A DNA stretch of 64,000 bases from an uncultured Fluviicola sp. (GTDB lineage: Bacteria; Bacteroidota; Bacteroidia; Flavobacteriales_D; Crocinitomicaceae): contig NZ_CABHOL010000025.1 of assembly GCF_902168135.1 (NCBI RefSeq), forward strand, positions 53,448 to 117,447, in the 5' to 3' direction. Positions 51,279 through 61,286 of this stretch are shown piece by piece. Under the pieces are notes generated by a model. That model was not told the DNA's origin. It searched no databases and worked only from the letters and a program-made list of their open reading frames with translations. How positions within the stretch are numbered: the first letter of the stretch is position 1; the number at the start of each line of letters is the position of its first letter. The position numbers and the translations under genes were made by a program.

Positions 51279-51899
51279 GTGAAGAAATCTACGAATGAGT
51301 TCATAATCCAATTTGCAGGATTAAAAACAGGGACGCATCGCTATGAGTTCAACATAGACAAAACGTTCTTTGAAGGTGTTGAAAACACGCTGATTGATGA
51401 TGCTAATGTTCTGGTAGAACTTGCATTTGAAAAGAAGGAAACAATGATGATTGCCGAATTTTCGCTTTCAGGAACTGTTACCACTCCATGTGATCGCTGC
51501 AATGATCCGATGGAAGTACAGATCCACGGTGATTACCGCATTGTTTACAAGTTTGGAACAGAAGTTTCCGAAGACGAGAATTTAGTTATTCTTCACCCGG
51601 AGTCTTATGAACTAAATGTTTCGGCACCGATCTATGAGTTGTTGGTCATTTCATTACCGGCCCGAAGAATTCATCCGGAAGGGGAATGTAACGAGGAAGT
51701 AATGGATTTGTATAACAAGTACATTGTAAATGCAAATCAGCCGGATGAAGACGACGAATGGGATGAAGATGAAGATTGGGACGATGATGAGGACAGTGGA
51801 GAAGACTGGGATGATGAAGGAGATGACGATGATTCGGATGATCCGGACGATGACAAACCGATAGACCCGCGATGGTCCGCATTGAAAAATTTGAATTAA
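51279..51899 (+). CDS. YceD/DUF177 family protein
   Basis: This protein of about 206 aa starts at GTG 51279 (KKSTNEFI); a TTG seven codons upstream sits inside the promoter box and is rejected. DUF177 signature features are the CDRCNDPM metal-binding-like pair (~68) and the conserved EDENLVILHPES. The C-terminal ~50 residues are extremely acidic (D/E/W-rich), unusual in length. YceD precedes rpmF in many bacteria and has been linked to 23S rRNA metabolism; here it opens the rpmF-plsX-fabH cluster. Confidence 0.88.
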   Translation: MKKSTNEFIIQFAGLKTGTHRYEFNIDKTFFEGVENTLIDDANVLVELAFEKKETMMIAEFSLSGTVTTPCDRCNDPMEVQIHGDYRIVYKFGTEVSEDENLVILHPESYELNVSAPIYELLVISLPARRIHPEGECNEEVMDLYNKYIVNANQPDEDDEWDEDEDWDDDEDSGEDWDDEGDDDDSDDPDDDKPIDPRWSALKNLN

Positions 51900-51920
51900 C
51901 GATTGAAATAAATAAGTAAA

Positions 51921-52112
51921 ATGGCACATCCAAAGAGAAGAACCTCGACAACACGCCGTGACAAGAGAAGAACTCACGACAAAGCAATTGCTAAGAACAT
52001 TGCAACTTGCCCTACAACAGGTCAACCGCATTTGTTCCACCATGCACACTGGCATGAAGGCAAATTGTACTACAAAGGAAGAGTAGTAGCTGAGAAAGAA
52101 GTAGCGATTTAA
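51921..52112 (+). CDS. rpmF: 50S ribosomal protein L32
   Basis: This 63-aa L32 has the conserved N-terminus [19 protein letters not shown]. Only one cysteine ([11 protein letters not shown]) is present where zinc-binding forms have two CxxC pairs, so this is a C-minus (zinc-free) type L32. It is located between yceD and plsX, the usual order. Confidence 0.96.
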   Translation: MAHPKRRTSTTRRDKRRTHDKAIAKNIATCPTTGQPHLFHHAHWHEGKLYYKGRVVAEKEVAI

Positions 52113-52144
52113 TTCGCGCTGTTTAGTAGTAAACATTCCTCCTG

Positions 52145-53086
52145 ATGAAGATAGGAATAGATATTTTGGGCGGTGATTTCGCACCAGAGGCCAATATAGC
52201 CGGTGCTGTACTTGCTAGAAAAGAACTTCCTCAGGACGTGCGTCTCGTGTTGATCGGCGACCAAGAGCAAATCTTGAGTGGCCTTAACGCGTTGAATGAA
52301 GATCCGGCAGGGTATGATATTGTTCATGCCCCTGACGTCATTACGATGCATGACCATCCGACACGGGCAATCCCGACAAAACCTCACAGCAGTATTGCCG
52401 TGGGTTTTGACCTGCTCGCTAAAAAGGAAATAGACATCTTTGCCAGTACAGGAAATACAGGTGCAATGCTGGTTGGTGCGATCTACAAGGTCAACACCAT
52501 TGCCGGTATTATTCGCCCGTGTATTACATCCGTATTGCCCACAGTTGATGGTAAAAACTCCATTCTGTTGGATGTTGGCGCCAATGCAGATTGTAAACCG
52601 GATGTTCTTTATCAATTTGCCGTTCTGGGAAGTCTCTATGCCAAATCTGTTTATGGTGTAGAAAATCCGCGTATCGGTTTATTAAACATTGGTGAAGAAG
52701 AAACCAAAGGAAACCTGCTCACGATCGCAGCCCACAAATTGATGGCTGAATCGGATGAGATTAATTTCATTGGTAACATCGAAGGCCGTGATCTGTTCAC
52801 CGGTGTGGCAGACGTTGTTGTTTGTGATGGGTTCACCGGCAACATTGCTTTAAAACAAGCCGAAGGAATCTACACGCTCATGCGTAAAAGAGGCCTGCGT
52901 GATGAATACTTTGATCGTTTCAATTATGAGAATTACGGCGGAACTCCGATTCTTGGAGTGAAGGGTAATGTCATTATCGGTCACGGAATCTCTAACGACA
53001 AGGCTGTAAGAAGTATGCTACTGCACTCCTACGAAGTGGCAAAATCAGATCTTACAAAAAACATTAACGAAGCTTTTAATCAATAA
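52145..53086 (+). CDS. plsX: Phosphate acyltransferase PlsX
   Basis: This 313-aa soluble, membrane-associated enzyme makes acyl-phosphate from acyl-ACP, the first step of the PlsX/PlsY route to phosphatidic acid. Motifs are [45 protein letters not shown] and [17 protein letters not shown]. It is located in the conserved yceD-rpmF-plsX-fabH order; its end is 1 nt before fabH. gpsA, elsewhere in this window, supplies glycerol 3-phosphate to the same pathway. Confidence 0.96.
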   Translation: MKIGIDILGGDFAPEANIAGAVLARKELPQDVRLVLIGDQEQILSGLNALNEDPAGYDIVHAPDVITMHDHPTRAIPTKPHSSIAVGFDLLAKKEIDIFASTGNTGAMLVGAIYKVNTIAGIIRPCITSVLPTVDGKNSILLDVGANADCKPDVLYQFAVLGSLYAKSVYGVENPRIGLLNIGEEETKGNLLTIAAHKLMAESDEINFIGNIEGRDLFTGVADVVVCDGFTGNIALKQAEGIYTLMRKRGLRDEYFDRFNYENYGGTPILGVKGNVIIGHGISNDKAVRSMLLHSYEVAKSDLTKNINEAFNQ

Positions 53087-53087
53087 A

Positions 53088-54077
53088 ATGAGTAAAATCA
53101 CCGCAGCAATAACAGGCATTTGTGGTTATCTTCCTGAGGAAGTAGTAACAAATGACGACTTAGCTAAAATTGTTGATACTTCTGATGAATGGATTACAAC
53201 AAGAACCGGGATTAAGGAGCGACGCATTCTCCGTGAAGGCGCCTGTTCGGATATTGCCGCAGCAGCCGTAAAAGGATTATTGGAAAAGACAAATACCGAT
53301 CCATTAGACATTGAGCTGGTGATTTTGGCAACTGTCACTCCGGATTACCCTTTCCCTTCCACCGCAAATGTTGTTTGCGACAAAATCGGAATGAAAAATG
53401 CCTGGGGCTATGATTTGATCGCAGCTTGTTCAGGTTTCATTTACGGTTTGCAAACAGGTGCAAGTTTCATCGAATCCGGTAAACACAAAAAAGTAATCGT
53501 AATCGGCGTTGATAAAATGAGCGCTATTTTGGATTATGAAGACCGCACGACTTGCGTCATTTTTGGCGACGGTGGCGGTGCTGTTTTGTTGGAACCGAAT
53601 ACAGAAGGTTTAGGAATCCAGGATGCGATCCTAAGATCTGACGGAGCGGGAAGACAATACCTGTACCAGCCGGCAGGCGGATCAGTAAATCCTCCTACTC
53701 ATGAAACTGTTGAACAGCGTTTGCATTTTGTGAAGCAGGAAGGAAAACAGGTTTTCAAATTTGCGGTAACAAATATGGCTGAAGTATCTGCCGAGATCAT
53801 GCAGCGCAACAACCTTACTGCCGAAGACGTGGATTGGTTGGTACCACACCAGGCAAACCTCCGAATCATTGATGCAACTGCAGACAGAATGGGTGTTCCG
53901 AAAGAAAAAGTAATGATCAACATTCAACGTTACGGAAATACCACTGCAGGCACATTGCCACTTTGTTTGTGGGACTGGGAAAAGCAATTGAAAAAAGGCG
54001 ACAATTTAATTCTATCCGCTTTTGGTGGTGGATTTACATGGGGAGCCGTGTATATAAAATGGGCTTATAATTCTTAA
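53088..54077 (+). CDS. fabH: 3-oxoacyl-ACP synthase III
   Basis: This 329-aa KAS III starts fatty-acid synthesis by condensing acyl-CoA with malonyl-ACP. The catalytic triad is Cys114 in AACSGFIYG, His (~255) in VPHQANLRI and Asn (~284) in RYGNTTAG. The length and start ([10 protein letters not shown]) fit the family. plsX and the acc genes lie on either side, so acyl initiation, malonyl-CoA supply and phospholipid entry are encoded together. Confidence 0.97.
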   Translation: MSKITAAITGICGYLPEEVVTNDDLAKIVDTSDEWITTRTGIKERRILREGACSDIAAAAVKGLLEKTNTDPLDIELVILATVTPDYPFPSTANVVCDKIGMKNAWGYDLIAACSGFIYGLQTGASFIESGKHKKVIVIGVDKMSAILDYEDRTTCVIFGDGGGAVLLEPNTEGLGIQDAILRSDGAGRQYLYQPAGGSVNPPTHETVEQRLHFVKQEGKQVFKFAVTNMAEVSAEIMQRNNLTAEDVDWLVPHQANLRIIDATADRMGVPKEKVMINIQRYGNTTAGTLPLCLWDWEKQLKKGDNLILSAFGGGFTWGAVYIKWAYNS

Positions 54078-54112
54078 TATAATCGAAAAAACAACTATTA
54101 AATTATACTGAT

Positions 54113-54598
54113 ATGAATCTGAACGAAATCCAAGACTTAATTAAGTTTGTAGCAAAATCAGGTGTTACGGAAGTAGAAATTGAGCAAAAAGACTTTAAAA
54201 TCACGATTAAATCAGAGACAAAGAAAGCAGAGTCTCAAATCATCGTGCAAGCAGCAGCTCCGGTTGTTCCTCAAATTGCAGCAGCTCCTGCAGCTGCGGC
54301 GGCTCCAGCCCCGGCAGCGCCAGCACCAGCGGCTCCGGCAGCATCAGAAGATTCAAAATACATTACTGTTAAATCTCCGATGATCGGCACTTTCTACCGT
54401 TCTTCCGGACCGGATAAAGAGCCTTTCGTAAGCGTTGGACAATCCATCAACAAAGGAGATACTGTTTGTATCATCGAAGCGATGAAATTATTCAATGAAA
54501 TTGAAGCTGAATTTACTGGTAAGATCGTTAAAGTTTTAGTTGACGATGCTTCACCGGTAGAATACGATCAACCTTTATTCCTGGTAGATCCTGCTTAA
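54113..54598 (+). CDS. accB: Acetyl-CoA carboxylase biotin carboxyl carrier protein
   Basis: This is a 161-aa BCCP. The N-terminal ~45 residues are helical, followed by an Ala/Pro linker (~47-78) and the biotinyl domain with K125 in the EAMKLF motif. The C-terminus holds the usual GDTVCIIEAM and DDASPVEYDQPLFLVDP. It works with AccC downstream; the carboxyltransferase genes are not in this window. Confidence 0.97.
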   Translation: MNLNEIQDLIKFVAKSGVTEVEIEQKDFKITIKSETKKAESQIIVQAAAPVVPQIAAAPAAAAAPAPAAPAPAAPAASEDSKYITVKSPMIGTFYRSSGPDKEPFVSVGQSINKGDTVCIIEAMKLFNEIEAEFTGKIVKVLVDDASPVEYDQPLFLVDPA

Positions 54599-54642
54599 TC
54601 GACAAGTTGTACGACAACTAGTTATTCATTAAACAAGATTTT

Positions 54643-55977
54643 ATGTTCAAAAAAATATTAATTGCCAATCGTGGTGAGATCGCTTTACGTATCATTCGTA
54701 CTTGTAAAGAGATGGGAATCAAAACGGTTGCAGTATATTCTACTGCCGATAAAGAAAGCTTACCGGTTCGTTTTGCTGATGAAGCAGTATGTATCGGCCC
54801 GGCTCCGAGTAACAAATCTTACTTATCAATAGCAAACATCATTGCAGCTGCAGAAATCACCAATGCAGATGCCATTCACCCGGGATACGGATTCCTTTCT
54901 GAAAATGAGAAATTCTCCCGCGTTTGCCAGGAGCACAATATCAAATTCATCGGGGCATTGCCTGAGCAGATTGCCGGAATGGGGGATAAAGCAACAGCTA
55001 AAGCAACCATGATCGCTGCAGGAGTACCTTGTATTCCGGGATCAGAAGGATTGTTAAAAGATTTGGACGATGCTCGCGAAACTGCTAAAAAAGTGGTTTA
55101 CCCAATCATTTTGAAAGCTACTGCCGGTGGTGGTGGAAAAGGAATGCGCATCGTTTGGAAAGAAGAAGATTTGGAAGCTGCGTGGGACTCAGCGCGCCAG
55201 GAAGCAGCTGCTGCTTTCGGGAACGACGGGATCTACATGGAGAAATACATCGAAGAACCACGTCACATTGAGATCCAAATCGCAGGTGACCAGTTCGGAA
55301 ATGCTTGTCACCTATCTGAGCGTGATTGCTCCATCCAGCGTCGTCACCAGAAATTGGTAGAAGAAACACCTTCTCCGTTCATGACTGACGAATTGCGTGA
55401 AAGAATGGGTCAGGCGGCAATTAAAGCTGCGAAGGCTGTAAATTACGAAGGTGTTGGGACAGTAGAATTCCTGGTTGACAAAAACCGTGATTTCTACTTC
55501 ATGGAAATGAACACACGTATCCAGGTAGAACACACGATCACGGAGGAAGTAATCAATTACGATCTAATCAAGGAGCAAATCAAGATTGCTTTCGGAGAAA
55601 AGATTTCAGGAAAGAACTACTACCCGCAAATGCACTCGATCCAGTGTCGTATCAATGCAGAGGACCCGTATGCTGATTTCCGCCCGTCTCCGGGTAAAAT
55701 TACCAGCTACCATTCTCCGGGAGGACACGGTGTGCGAATCGATACCCATGCTTACGCAGGTTACACGATCCCGCCGAACTATGACTCCATGATCGGGAAA
55801 TTGATCGTAGTTGCTCAAACGCGCGAAGAAGCAATTTTGAAAATGAAACGTGCTTTGGACGAATACATCATCGAAGGAATCAAAACAACGATCCCTTTCC
55901 ACCAAAAACTGATGGAAGATCCACAATTCAACGAAGGGAACTTCACTACGAAGTTCATGGAAACGTTTGAGTTTTAA
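54643..55977 (+). CDS. accC: Acetyl-CoA carboxylase, biotin carboxylase subunit
   Basis: This 444-aa ATP-grasp enzyme carboxylates biotin on AccB. Features are the N-terminal [15 protein letters not shown], the glycine-rich ATP loop [12 protein letters not shown] (~160), the [12 protein letters not shown] strand and the catalytic [10 protein letters not shown] (~288-297). It is 44 nt after accB and the last gene of the lipid cluster. A REP-like palindrome (56000-56027) follows 22 nt after the stop codon and probably acts as a terminator there. Confidence 0.97.
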   Translation: MFKKILIANRGEIALRIIRTCKEMGIKTVAVYSTADKESLPVRFADEAVCIGPAPSNKSYLSIANIIAAAEITNADAIHPGYGFLSENEKFSRVCQEHNIKFIGALPEQIAGMGDKATAKATMIAAGVPCIPGSEGLLKDLDDARETAKKVVYPIILKATAGGGGKGMRIVWKEEDLEAAWDSARQEAAAAFGNDGIYMEKYIEEPRHIEIQIAGDQFGNACHLSERDCSIQRRHQKLVEETPSPFMTDELRERMGQAAIKAAKAVNYEGVGTVEFLVDKNRDFYFMEMNTRIQVEHTITEEVINYDLIKEQIKIAFGEKISGKNYYPQMHSIQCRINAEDPYADFRPSPGKITSYHSPGGHGVRIDTHAYAGYTIPPNYDSMIGKLIVVAQTREEAILKMKRALDEYIIEGIKTTIPFHQKLMEDPQFNEGNFTTKFMETFEF

Positions 55978-55999
55978 GGATTAAATCATAAATAATACT

Positions 56000-56027
56000 G
56001 TAGGGTCGGAAAATATTCCGACCCTAC
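56000..56027. repeat. Intergenic palindrome (REP-like), copy 2
   Basis: Left arm GTAGGGTCGGAA (56000-56011) and right arm TTCCGACCCTAC (56016-56027) with a 4-nt centre form a 28-nt unit, the same length as the core at 12259-12286. Two arm positions differ from copy 1, each with a matching change in the other arm. It lies between convergent genes and may also end transcription. Confidence 0.9.
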
Positions 56028-56031
56028 TTGT

Positions 56032-56868
56032 TTAATCCTTTTTGTCCTCTTCCTGCTTTTTCGTCCACAAATTCCATTGAATCCCAACCTGCAATCCAAT
56101 ACTGCTTGCAGCGAAGTTTTCTCTTAGTCGTTGAGACGGAACATCCGGATTATATTGCCCTTTTTCAATTGAATTGGTAAAAATGGTCTCCCTTTCCCCA
56201 ACACTTAGCAAATGTGTTTTGTCAATTGAGCTTTCCATATACTTGGTTTTCGCCCTGGCAGGCGAATAATTCGCATTTACCCAATTTACATTCAGAAACA
56301 AACTCCAGCGATTACTAATAGGATATATAAAATCAACTCCTGCCTTAAATCCCAGGTAATACCCCCCGGAAAATTTATTTTCATAACGCATCCATTCTTC
56401 ACCATTGAATATCCCAATTAGGTTGAAATACATATTTCCCATTCCAAAAACACCTGAAACATGCATCTTTAAAGATGCTTTCCCCAACGGACACAAAAAG
56501 TGAGCACCCGGATTTACAGCATAAAACTGCCCCCACAGCTCTCTTCGGAAGATATCGTTTTCAAAGTATATACCCTCATGTATATTTTTCATACCCCTCA
56601 AATAAGAGAAATTCAGTTCGAACCCAATGTTATGTTTTGTTGTATATCCTAATTCAACATTTATATTCTGACCTTTTCCCAATGAATACTGAAACCTGTC
56701 CACGTTATATGGATAAACAACAGCCACCCACTTATTCATCAGGTAATTCTCCATATTGCTTCTGGCAGCAGGAAAGTTGTATCCGGTTGAGGCTCTAACA
56801 TACAAATTCTGGCTTTGCGAAGTAAAATGAATTAAAGCAAAAAGGGTAAGATTTAGAAAGGTTTTCAT
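56032..56868 (-). CDS. Outer membrane beta-barrel protein
   Basis: This protein (278 aa from ATG 56868, signal MKTFLNLTLFALIHFTSQSQ) has repeated amphipathic strands such as GYTTKHNIGFELNFSYL and GYYLGFKAGVDFIYPI ending in a strand IGLQVGIQWNLWTKKQ. This is typical of an outer-membrane porin-like barrel of Bacteroidota (OMP_b-brl type), with no further family evident. An ATG eight codons upstream is less likely, as it adds charged residues before the signal. It is convergent with accC. Confidence 0.75.
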   Translation of the reverse strand: MKTFLNLTLFALIHFTSQSQNLYVRASTGYNFPAARSNMENYLMNKWVAVVYPYNVDRFQYSLGKGQNINVELGYTTKHNIGFELNFSYLRGMKNIHEGIYFENDIFRRELWGQFYAVNPGAHFLCPLGKASLKMHVSGVFGMGNMYFNLIGIFNGEEWMRYENKFSGGYYLGFKAGVDFIYPISNRWSLFLNVNWVNANYSPARAKTKYMESSIDKTHLLSVGERETIFTNSIEKGQYNPDVPSQRLRENFAASSIGLQVGIQWNLWTKKQEEDKKD

Positions 56869-57025
56869 GCATTTTTTTCGCAATACTAACATTCGTTCCT
56901 GAATCCGATTTTACAAATGAACAATTGCCCTGAATCAATGAACAACCATACCGCATCTGCCGTATTTCTTCCTGTCAATTGCCTCAAAATGATTTCACTT
57001 AAACGAATTTCCCTACATTCACTGT

Positions 57026-58975
57026 GTGAAAACGAAACGAAGTATCCTACGACAGCTGCTGGTGAACATTTTGGTTCCCGTACTGCTTATTTTTTCCATT
57101 GTTTTCTACCTCACCTATCAATACAACCTCGATAAGGTTGAAAGTGATATTCAGCAGCAAAAGAAAAATATCGTAGAAGAAACGCGAAATTTAATCGAAT
57201 ACTACGATTTTTCCATGCGCACGCACGAGCAGTCATTGATTGAGCGTATGGAACACATTTCCACCGAAATTCAACTCGTTCTGTCAAAACAAAATGCCCG
57301 TTCAGTTGATTTGAATGCCTTACGATCTTTTCTTGAAATGGATCCCAAGCGGGAAGACATTTACCTGATCAACCGGGAACTGAAAATTGTCAATACGACT
57401 TTCGCACCGGATTTGGGACTGGATTTCAAAAAACTGAACCAAACCTTCATCCCCTTCTTCAATCAGATCTTCCAATCCAAAACATTCAAGGAAGACCGTT
57501 TCGGGCTGGAAATCAAGACCGGAAAGATCAAGAAATACAGCTACCAAACTTCTTTAGATGGGAAACACATCATCGAACTGGGCTTTTATTCCAAATCGGC
57601 CGATGAGTTCAAACAATTGCTGCTTTCCAAAATCCGGAGCCTGGATAAACGTTTTGAAGCGATCAACCAGGTAGAATTATACCTGGGCGTAAAAAACGTG
57701 GTAGATGTCCATATCAAAAACCCCAAACTTCAAAAAGCATACCTTCAGTGCCTGGAATCTAAGAAGCATATTTTGGTTGATACAGACAATCCGGCTTCAA
57801 GGGGTGAAGAATTTACCGAATTCATTTTTCTCCCGGTATTAGAGTCGAAATTGTATTCCGGTTATGTACTTGAATTGGGTACAAACGATTTGCCTTATCA
57901 AAACCTCGTAACTGACCTGTTATGGCGCTTCGGAGTTATTTTCCTGCTGACACTTGCCATACTCACAGTCATTGTCTATTTCCGTTCGCGCAAACTCACC
58001 AAACCGATCCAGGAGCTGGCTTTAAAGACAGAAACCATTTCTACGGACAACCTCGACCAAACCATTGAGATCACCGGAAGCCTGGAACTGGACCTGCTTT
58101 CGAAGAACTTTAATTCGATGATGCAGAAACTGCGTCATTCGTATGAAAACCTGGAGGAAAAAGTGGTAGAACGGACGCAGGAATTGCAGGAACAAAAACT
58201 CATTGTAGAGGCAAAGAACCACGAAATCGTAGAGAGTATCCAATATGCGCGGTTCATACAGCAGGCCCTGCTTCCATTGGAAAGCGAGATCCAGGCAAGC
58301 TTCAACGAAAACGCATTTGTCTATTATGCCCCGAAAGACATTATTGCCGGTGACTTTTTCTGGTTCGAGAAACGCGGTCATTTAAGCTGGTTTGCGGTTG
58401 CAGACTGCACCGGACACGGTGTTCCGGGAGCAATGGTCAGTGTTTTGTGTATCAACGCCCTCTATCAATCATTGGCATTGAATCCGGAGCAGCCCACCGG
58501 ACAGTTATTAGATCACGTACGCGAACTGGTTGTTCAAACACTCACGAAAGAAGCGCGCTCCGTAAAAGACGGAATGGACATTTCACTGGCTTGTTTCAAC
58601 CACCAAACCAAAGTCCTCCAATGGACAGGAGCTAATAATCCCTTGTGGATTTTCCGGGAAGAAGAAATTTTGGTTACCGGTCCTGATAAACAGCCTGTTG
58701 GTCAATTTGACGGTGCCAAGCCGTTCACAACCCATGAAATTCAGCTCGAAGCAAACGACTGGATCATTTTGTTCTCAGACGGATATGCGGACCAGTTCGG
58801 CGGACCGAAAAACAAGAAATACAAATACGCCACTTTCCGGGATTTCATCCAGGCACACAAAGAAAAGAGCGGTCCGGAACTGAAACAAGATTTAAAAACC
58901 GAATTTGAAAACTGGAAAGGAAACCACGAGCAAACGGATGATGTTTGTGTGATGGGGATAAAGATCACGGTTTAA
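57026..58975 (+). CDS. HAMP-domain SpoIIE-type serine phosphatase
   Basis: This 649-aa signalling protein has TM1 (~12-33), an extracytoplasmic sensor region (~34-295), TM2 (~296-318), a HAMP domain (~320-372), a coiled coil (KVVERTQELQEQK) and a PPM/SpoIIE phosphatase (~415-648) with DIIAGDFFWF, ADCTGHGVPGA, and LFSDGYADQFGG metal residues. It probably dephosphorylates an anti-anti-sigma-type protein in response to an external signal. The start is GTG 57026 (MKTKRSI); no in-frame ATG is upstream. No partner kinase or STAS gene is adjacent. Confidence 0.9.
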   Translation: MKTKRSILRQLLVNILVPVLLIFSIVFYLTYQYNLDKVESDIQQQKKNIVEETRNLIEYYDFSMRTHEQSLIERMEHISTEIQLVLSKQNARSVDLNALRSFLEMDPKREDIYLINRELKIVNTTFAPDLGLDFKKLNQTFIPFFNQIFQSKTFKEDRFGLEIKTGKIKKYSYQTSLDGKHIIELGFYSKSADEFKQLLLSKIRSLDKRFEAINQVELYLGVKNVVDVHIKNPKLQKAYLQCLESKKHILVDTDNPASRGEEFTEFIFLPVLESKLYSGYVLELGTNDLPYQNLVTDLLWRFGVIFLLTLAILTVIVYFRSRKLTKPIQELALKTETISTDNLDQTIEITGSLELDLLSKNFNSMMQKLRHSYENLEEKVVERTQELQEQKLIVEAKNHEIVESIQYARFIQQALLPLESEIQASFNENAFVYYAPKDIIAGDFFWFEKRGHLSWFAVADCTGHGVPGAMVSVLCINALYQSLALNPEQPTGQLLDHVRELVVQTLTKEARSVKDGMDISLACFNHQTKVLQWTGANNPLWIFREEEILVTGPDKQPVGQFDGAKPFTTHEIQLEANDWIILFSDGYADQFGGPKNKKYKYATFRDFIQAHKEKSGPELKQDLKTEFENWKGNHEQTDDVCVMGIKITV

Positions 58976-59381
58976 AGGAAACCGGTAAATTAAAAGTACT
59001 ATTTACGTTTTTACCATCCTTTTGTGCCGGCGTCCATTTCGGCATTGCTTTTACAACGCGAATGGCTTCCAAATCACATTCCTTGCAATCTACAACACCT
59101 TTCTTGACCTTTATGTTGGTCACTTCTCCGGTTTCCGAAACAATAAACTGCAAATAACATTTCCCCATAATTCCTTTTTCTTTAGCAGTTTCCGGGTATT
59201 TGAGACTATCCGCAATGAATTTCTTCAGTGCTGCCATACCTCCGGGATATTCAGCCTCCTGGTCAACCAGGTCGTAGTGCATTTCAGGTTTTGGAGGAGC
59301 CGGCGGTTCCTGCGCGAAAATCACAACACCAAAAACAGAAAACATACCGGTTAAAATTGATTTGGTCAAAATTGATTTCAT
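58965..59381 (-). CDS. TonB C-terminal domain periplasmic protein
   Basis: This is a 138-aa protein with a signal peptide (cleavage near VIFAQ), a short proline-rich stretch (EPPAPPKPEM) and the TonB C-terminal fold (YPGGMAALKKFIADSLKYPETAKEKGIMGKCYLQFIVSETGEV). It lacks the N-terminal TM anchor and long Pro/Lys spacer of a true TonB, so it is an energy-transducer-like secreted module, as is common in Bacteroidota. Its last 11 nt overlap the 3' end of the convergent phosphatase gene. Confidence 0.86.
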   Translation of the reverse strand: MKSILTKSILTGMFSVFGVVIFAQEPPAPPKPEMHYDLVDQEAEYPGGMAALKKFIADSLKYPETAKEKGIMGKCYLQFIVSETGEVTNIKVKKGVVDCKECDLEAIRVVKAMPKWTPAQKDGKNVNSTFNLPVSFKP

Positions 59382-59463
59382 ACTGTAATCGTTTATTGTT
59401 AGAATGCTTTAATACTACTTATTTCTCCATTTCATTTTTCCACGAAAACCGCAAATGTCGCTT

Positions 59464-60189
59464 TTATTTAGTGAAAAGTATCAACGAACCATTCTTTCTC
59501 TTTTCCAATCGTTTCAAAAAAGTAAAACCTATATCAAAGATAAAATAGAAGATAATAGCGGCTTCGAATGCTCTTGCCGCACATAAAAAGATAAATACTG
59601 CCGAACAGATCATGAGCCAGATCATAGGAAAGGCCGACCATTTAGTCATATTAATAAAAGGAACACCCAGAAAAATTGCGCGCATCATGTCGTGTCTTTC
59701 CGGAGTCATTTTCTTGATCGTTCTTCTCAATTGCATGGCTTCAACAAACAGGAAATAAATGCCGTTGATCCAAAGCGTTCGGATTAACAAGCGTCCTGCC
59801 TCGCCGTCGAATGGACCAGGCCCGCCATACGGATATTGCCTTGCAACCGAATCATAATACAACCCGAAGAAAATGAGGTAAACGAACAACCAGACTGCTA
59901 AAACAAAAGCGAATCCAAGGAGATACGAAACGGCTGACCCGACTTTTGACCCGGCTGATCGATTAATGGCATTTAAAACACGCCATTTGTAATCATAAAC
60001 AAAGGAAACTCCCATTTCAGCCTGGATACGCAAAGCATAGATCAGGTAACCCAATACCAGGACCAGGAAACTTTCTTTTGAATCCAGCCATCCAAGCAAG
60101 AATAAAACAACCGGATGCAGCTTCATGATCAATGAAACCATTTCCCGGAACCAAAAACGTTTGAATAAGGGTTTCTTCTCCTCCGTCAT
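59464..60189 (-). CDS. Membrane protein of unknown function
   Basis: This 241-aa protein has about five TM segments: HPVVLFLLGW, FLVLVLGYLIYAL, YLLGFAFVLAVWLFVYLIFFGLYY, TLWINGIYFLFVEA and FPMIWLMICSAVFIFLCAA. A loop with YPYGGPGPFDGEAG lies between TM segments. No family is recognised. It is the likely second gene of a short leftward pair, starting 27 nt after the end of the next protein. Confidence 0.72.
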   Translation of the reverse strand: MTEEKKPLFKRFWFREMVSLIMKLHPVVLFLLGWLDSKESFLVLVLGYLIYALRIQAEMGVSFVYDYKWRVLNAINRSAGSKVGSAVSYLLGFAFVLAVWLFVYLIFFGLYYDSVARQYPYGGPGPFDGEAGRLLIRTLWINGIYFLFVEAMQLRRTIKKMTPERHDMMRAIFLGVPFINMTKWSAFPMIWLMICSAVFIFLCAARAFEAAIIFYFIFDIGFTFLKRLEKRKNGSLILFTK

Positions 60190-60216
60190 TTTTAATAATC
60201 GAACCGATAAAGGCAG

Positions 60217-60663
60217 TTATTCCAGCCCCAACAGCTCCTTAATCTGCCCCCACGCTTTATCACGGTTTTTATTGTACCGGTTTTGAGCATCTGCACTTCC
60301 GTCTGCTGCATAATCGTTCAATCCCTGAGCTTCTTTTTTCAAAGATTCCAGGCAGTCAATCAATTCTTTGATATACTCCACATCGTCTGCACTCAATCCG
60401 TTGCTCTTTGCAACTTTGCATTTTTCAAGCATTCCAACTACCGATTGAAGCATGCTCGTCTGCTCCGACATTAATTCTTTCACCCTTTCGGAAGTATAGA
60501 CTTCATTCACGTAAGCATCTGCAATGGCACCGATGGTGATATAAGTATTGTAAACCGTGATGGAAGAAACTCCCCCGAATGCTTCGCGCACATCTACATC
60601 ACATTGAGCTCTGCCAACTGAAATTCCGGAAAAAGTGAAAAGGATAATCGCTATTAATTTCAT
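60217..60663 (-). CDS. Small secreted helical protein
   Basis: This 148-aa protein has a signal peptide (MKLIAIILFTFSGISVGRAQ) and an all-helical mature part with an internal MEEC/KSNGLSADDVEYIKELIDCLESLKKEAQGL segment. Two cysteines near the start (ENC-like VRAQCDVD) and in LEKCKV might pair. No family is recognised. The AT-rich gap after it contains the ECF promoter of the next gene on the other strand. Confidence 0.65.
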   Translation of the reverse strand: MKLIAIILFTFSGISVGRAQCDVDVREAFGGVSSITVYNTYITIGAIADAYVNEVYTSERVKELMSEQTSMLQSVVGMLEKCKVAKSNGLSADDVEYIKELIDCLESLKKEAQGLNDYAADGSADAQNRYNKNRDKAWGQIKELLGLE

Positions 60664-60753
60664 AAGGTTTGTTTATTTACTGCAATATTACACTTTCCAA
60701 ACTACTATAAAACAAGGCATTCGGAACTTTTTTTAAAAAAATGATTTCATTGC

Positions 60754-60782
60754 TGTAACTTTATGCGGACGAAATAGTCTTA
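60754..60782 (+). promoter_or_regulatory. ECF-sigma-type promoter
   Basis: TGTAAC (60754-60759), a 17-nt spacer and GTCTTA (60777-60782) lie 18 nt before the ECF sigma gene. The -35 AAC core and -10 GTC core fit the ECF pattern, which differs from the TAnnTTTG boxes of the other genes. It suggests autoregulation. Confidence 0.55.
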
Positions 60783-60800
60783 CGACTGTTAAACGACTAC

Positions 60801-61286
60801 ATGACCAGAAAAGAATACAATGAGGCAGTTGAATTGTATGCTGATAATCTTTATCGGTTCGTAGTCAAACACACCCAAAACCGGATGTTGTCCGAAGACG
60901 TGGTCCAGGAAACTTTCGCGAAAGTTTGGGAGAAACACGAGAGCATTGATGCATCCAAAGCAAAGTCGTATTTGTTTACCACAGCTTACCATCAGATGGT
61001 AGATGTATTGAAAAAAGAAAAACGCACGACCAGCTTTGAAGGACAGGATGTGAAGCAGGATGATACGCTGAGCCATTTATTCGATGTTCAGAAAACCCTG
61101 CAGGAAGCAGTCAACAAATTGCCGGAAATTCAAAAGACCGTCATTTTGCTGAGAGATTATGAAGGATACAATTACAATGAAATAGCAGAAATTACCGCTC
61201 TGAACGAATCACAGGTAAAAGTGTATATCTTTAGAGCACGTCAGACCTTGAAGAACTACTTAAAATCAACAGAATTAGTAGCATGA
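60801..61286 (+). CDS. ECF-type RNA polymerase sigma factor
   Basis: This 161-aa sigma-70 family ECF protein has region 2 (~8-75, LYRFVVKHTQNRMLSEDVVQETFAKVWEKHE) and region 4 (~105-155, QEAVNKLPEIQKTVILLRDYEGYNYNEIAEITALNESQVKVYIFRARQTL). The start is ATG 60801. It overlaps the next gene by 4 nt, so it is paired with the probable anti-sigma factor. Confidence 0.95.
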   Translation: MTRKEYNEAVELYADNLYRFVVKHTQNRMLSEDVVQETFAKVWEKHESIDASKAKSYLFTTAYHQMVDVLKKEKRTTSFEGQDVKQDDTLSHLFDVQKTLQEAVNKLPEIQKTVILLRDYEGYNYNEIAEITALNESQVKVYIFRARQTLKNYLKSTELVA

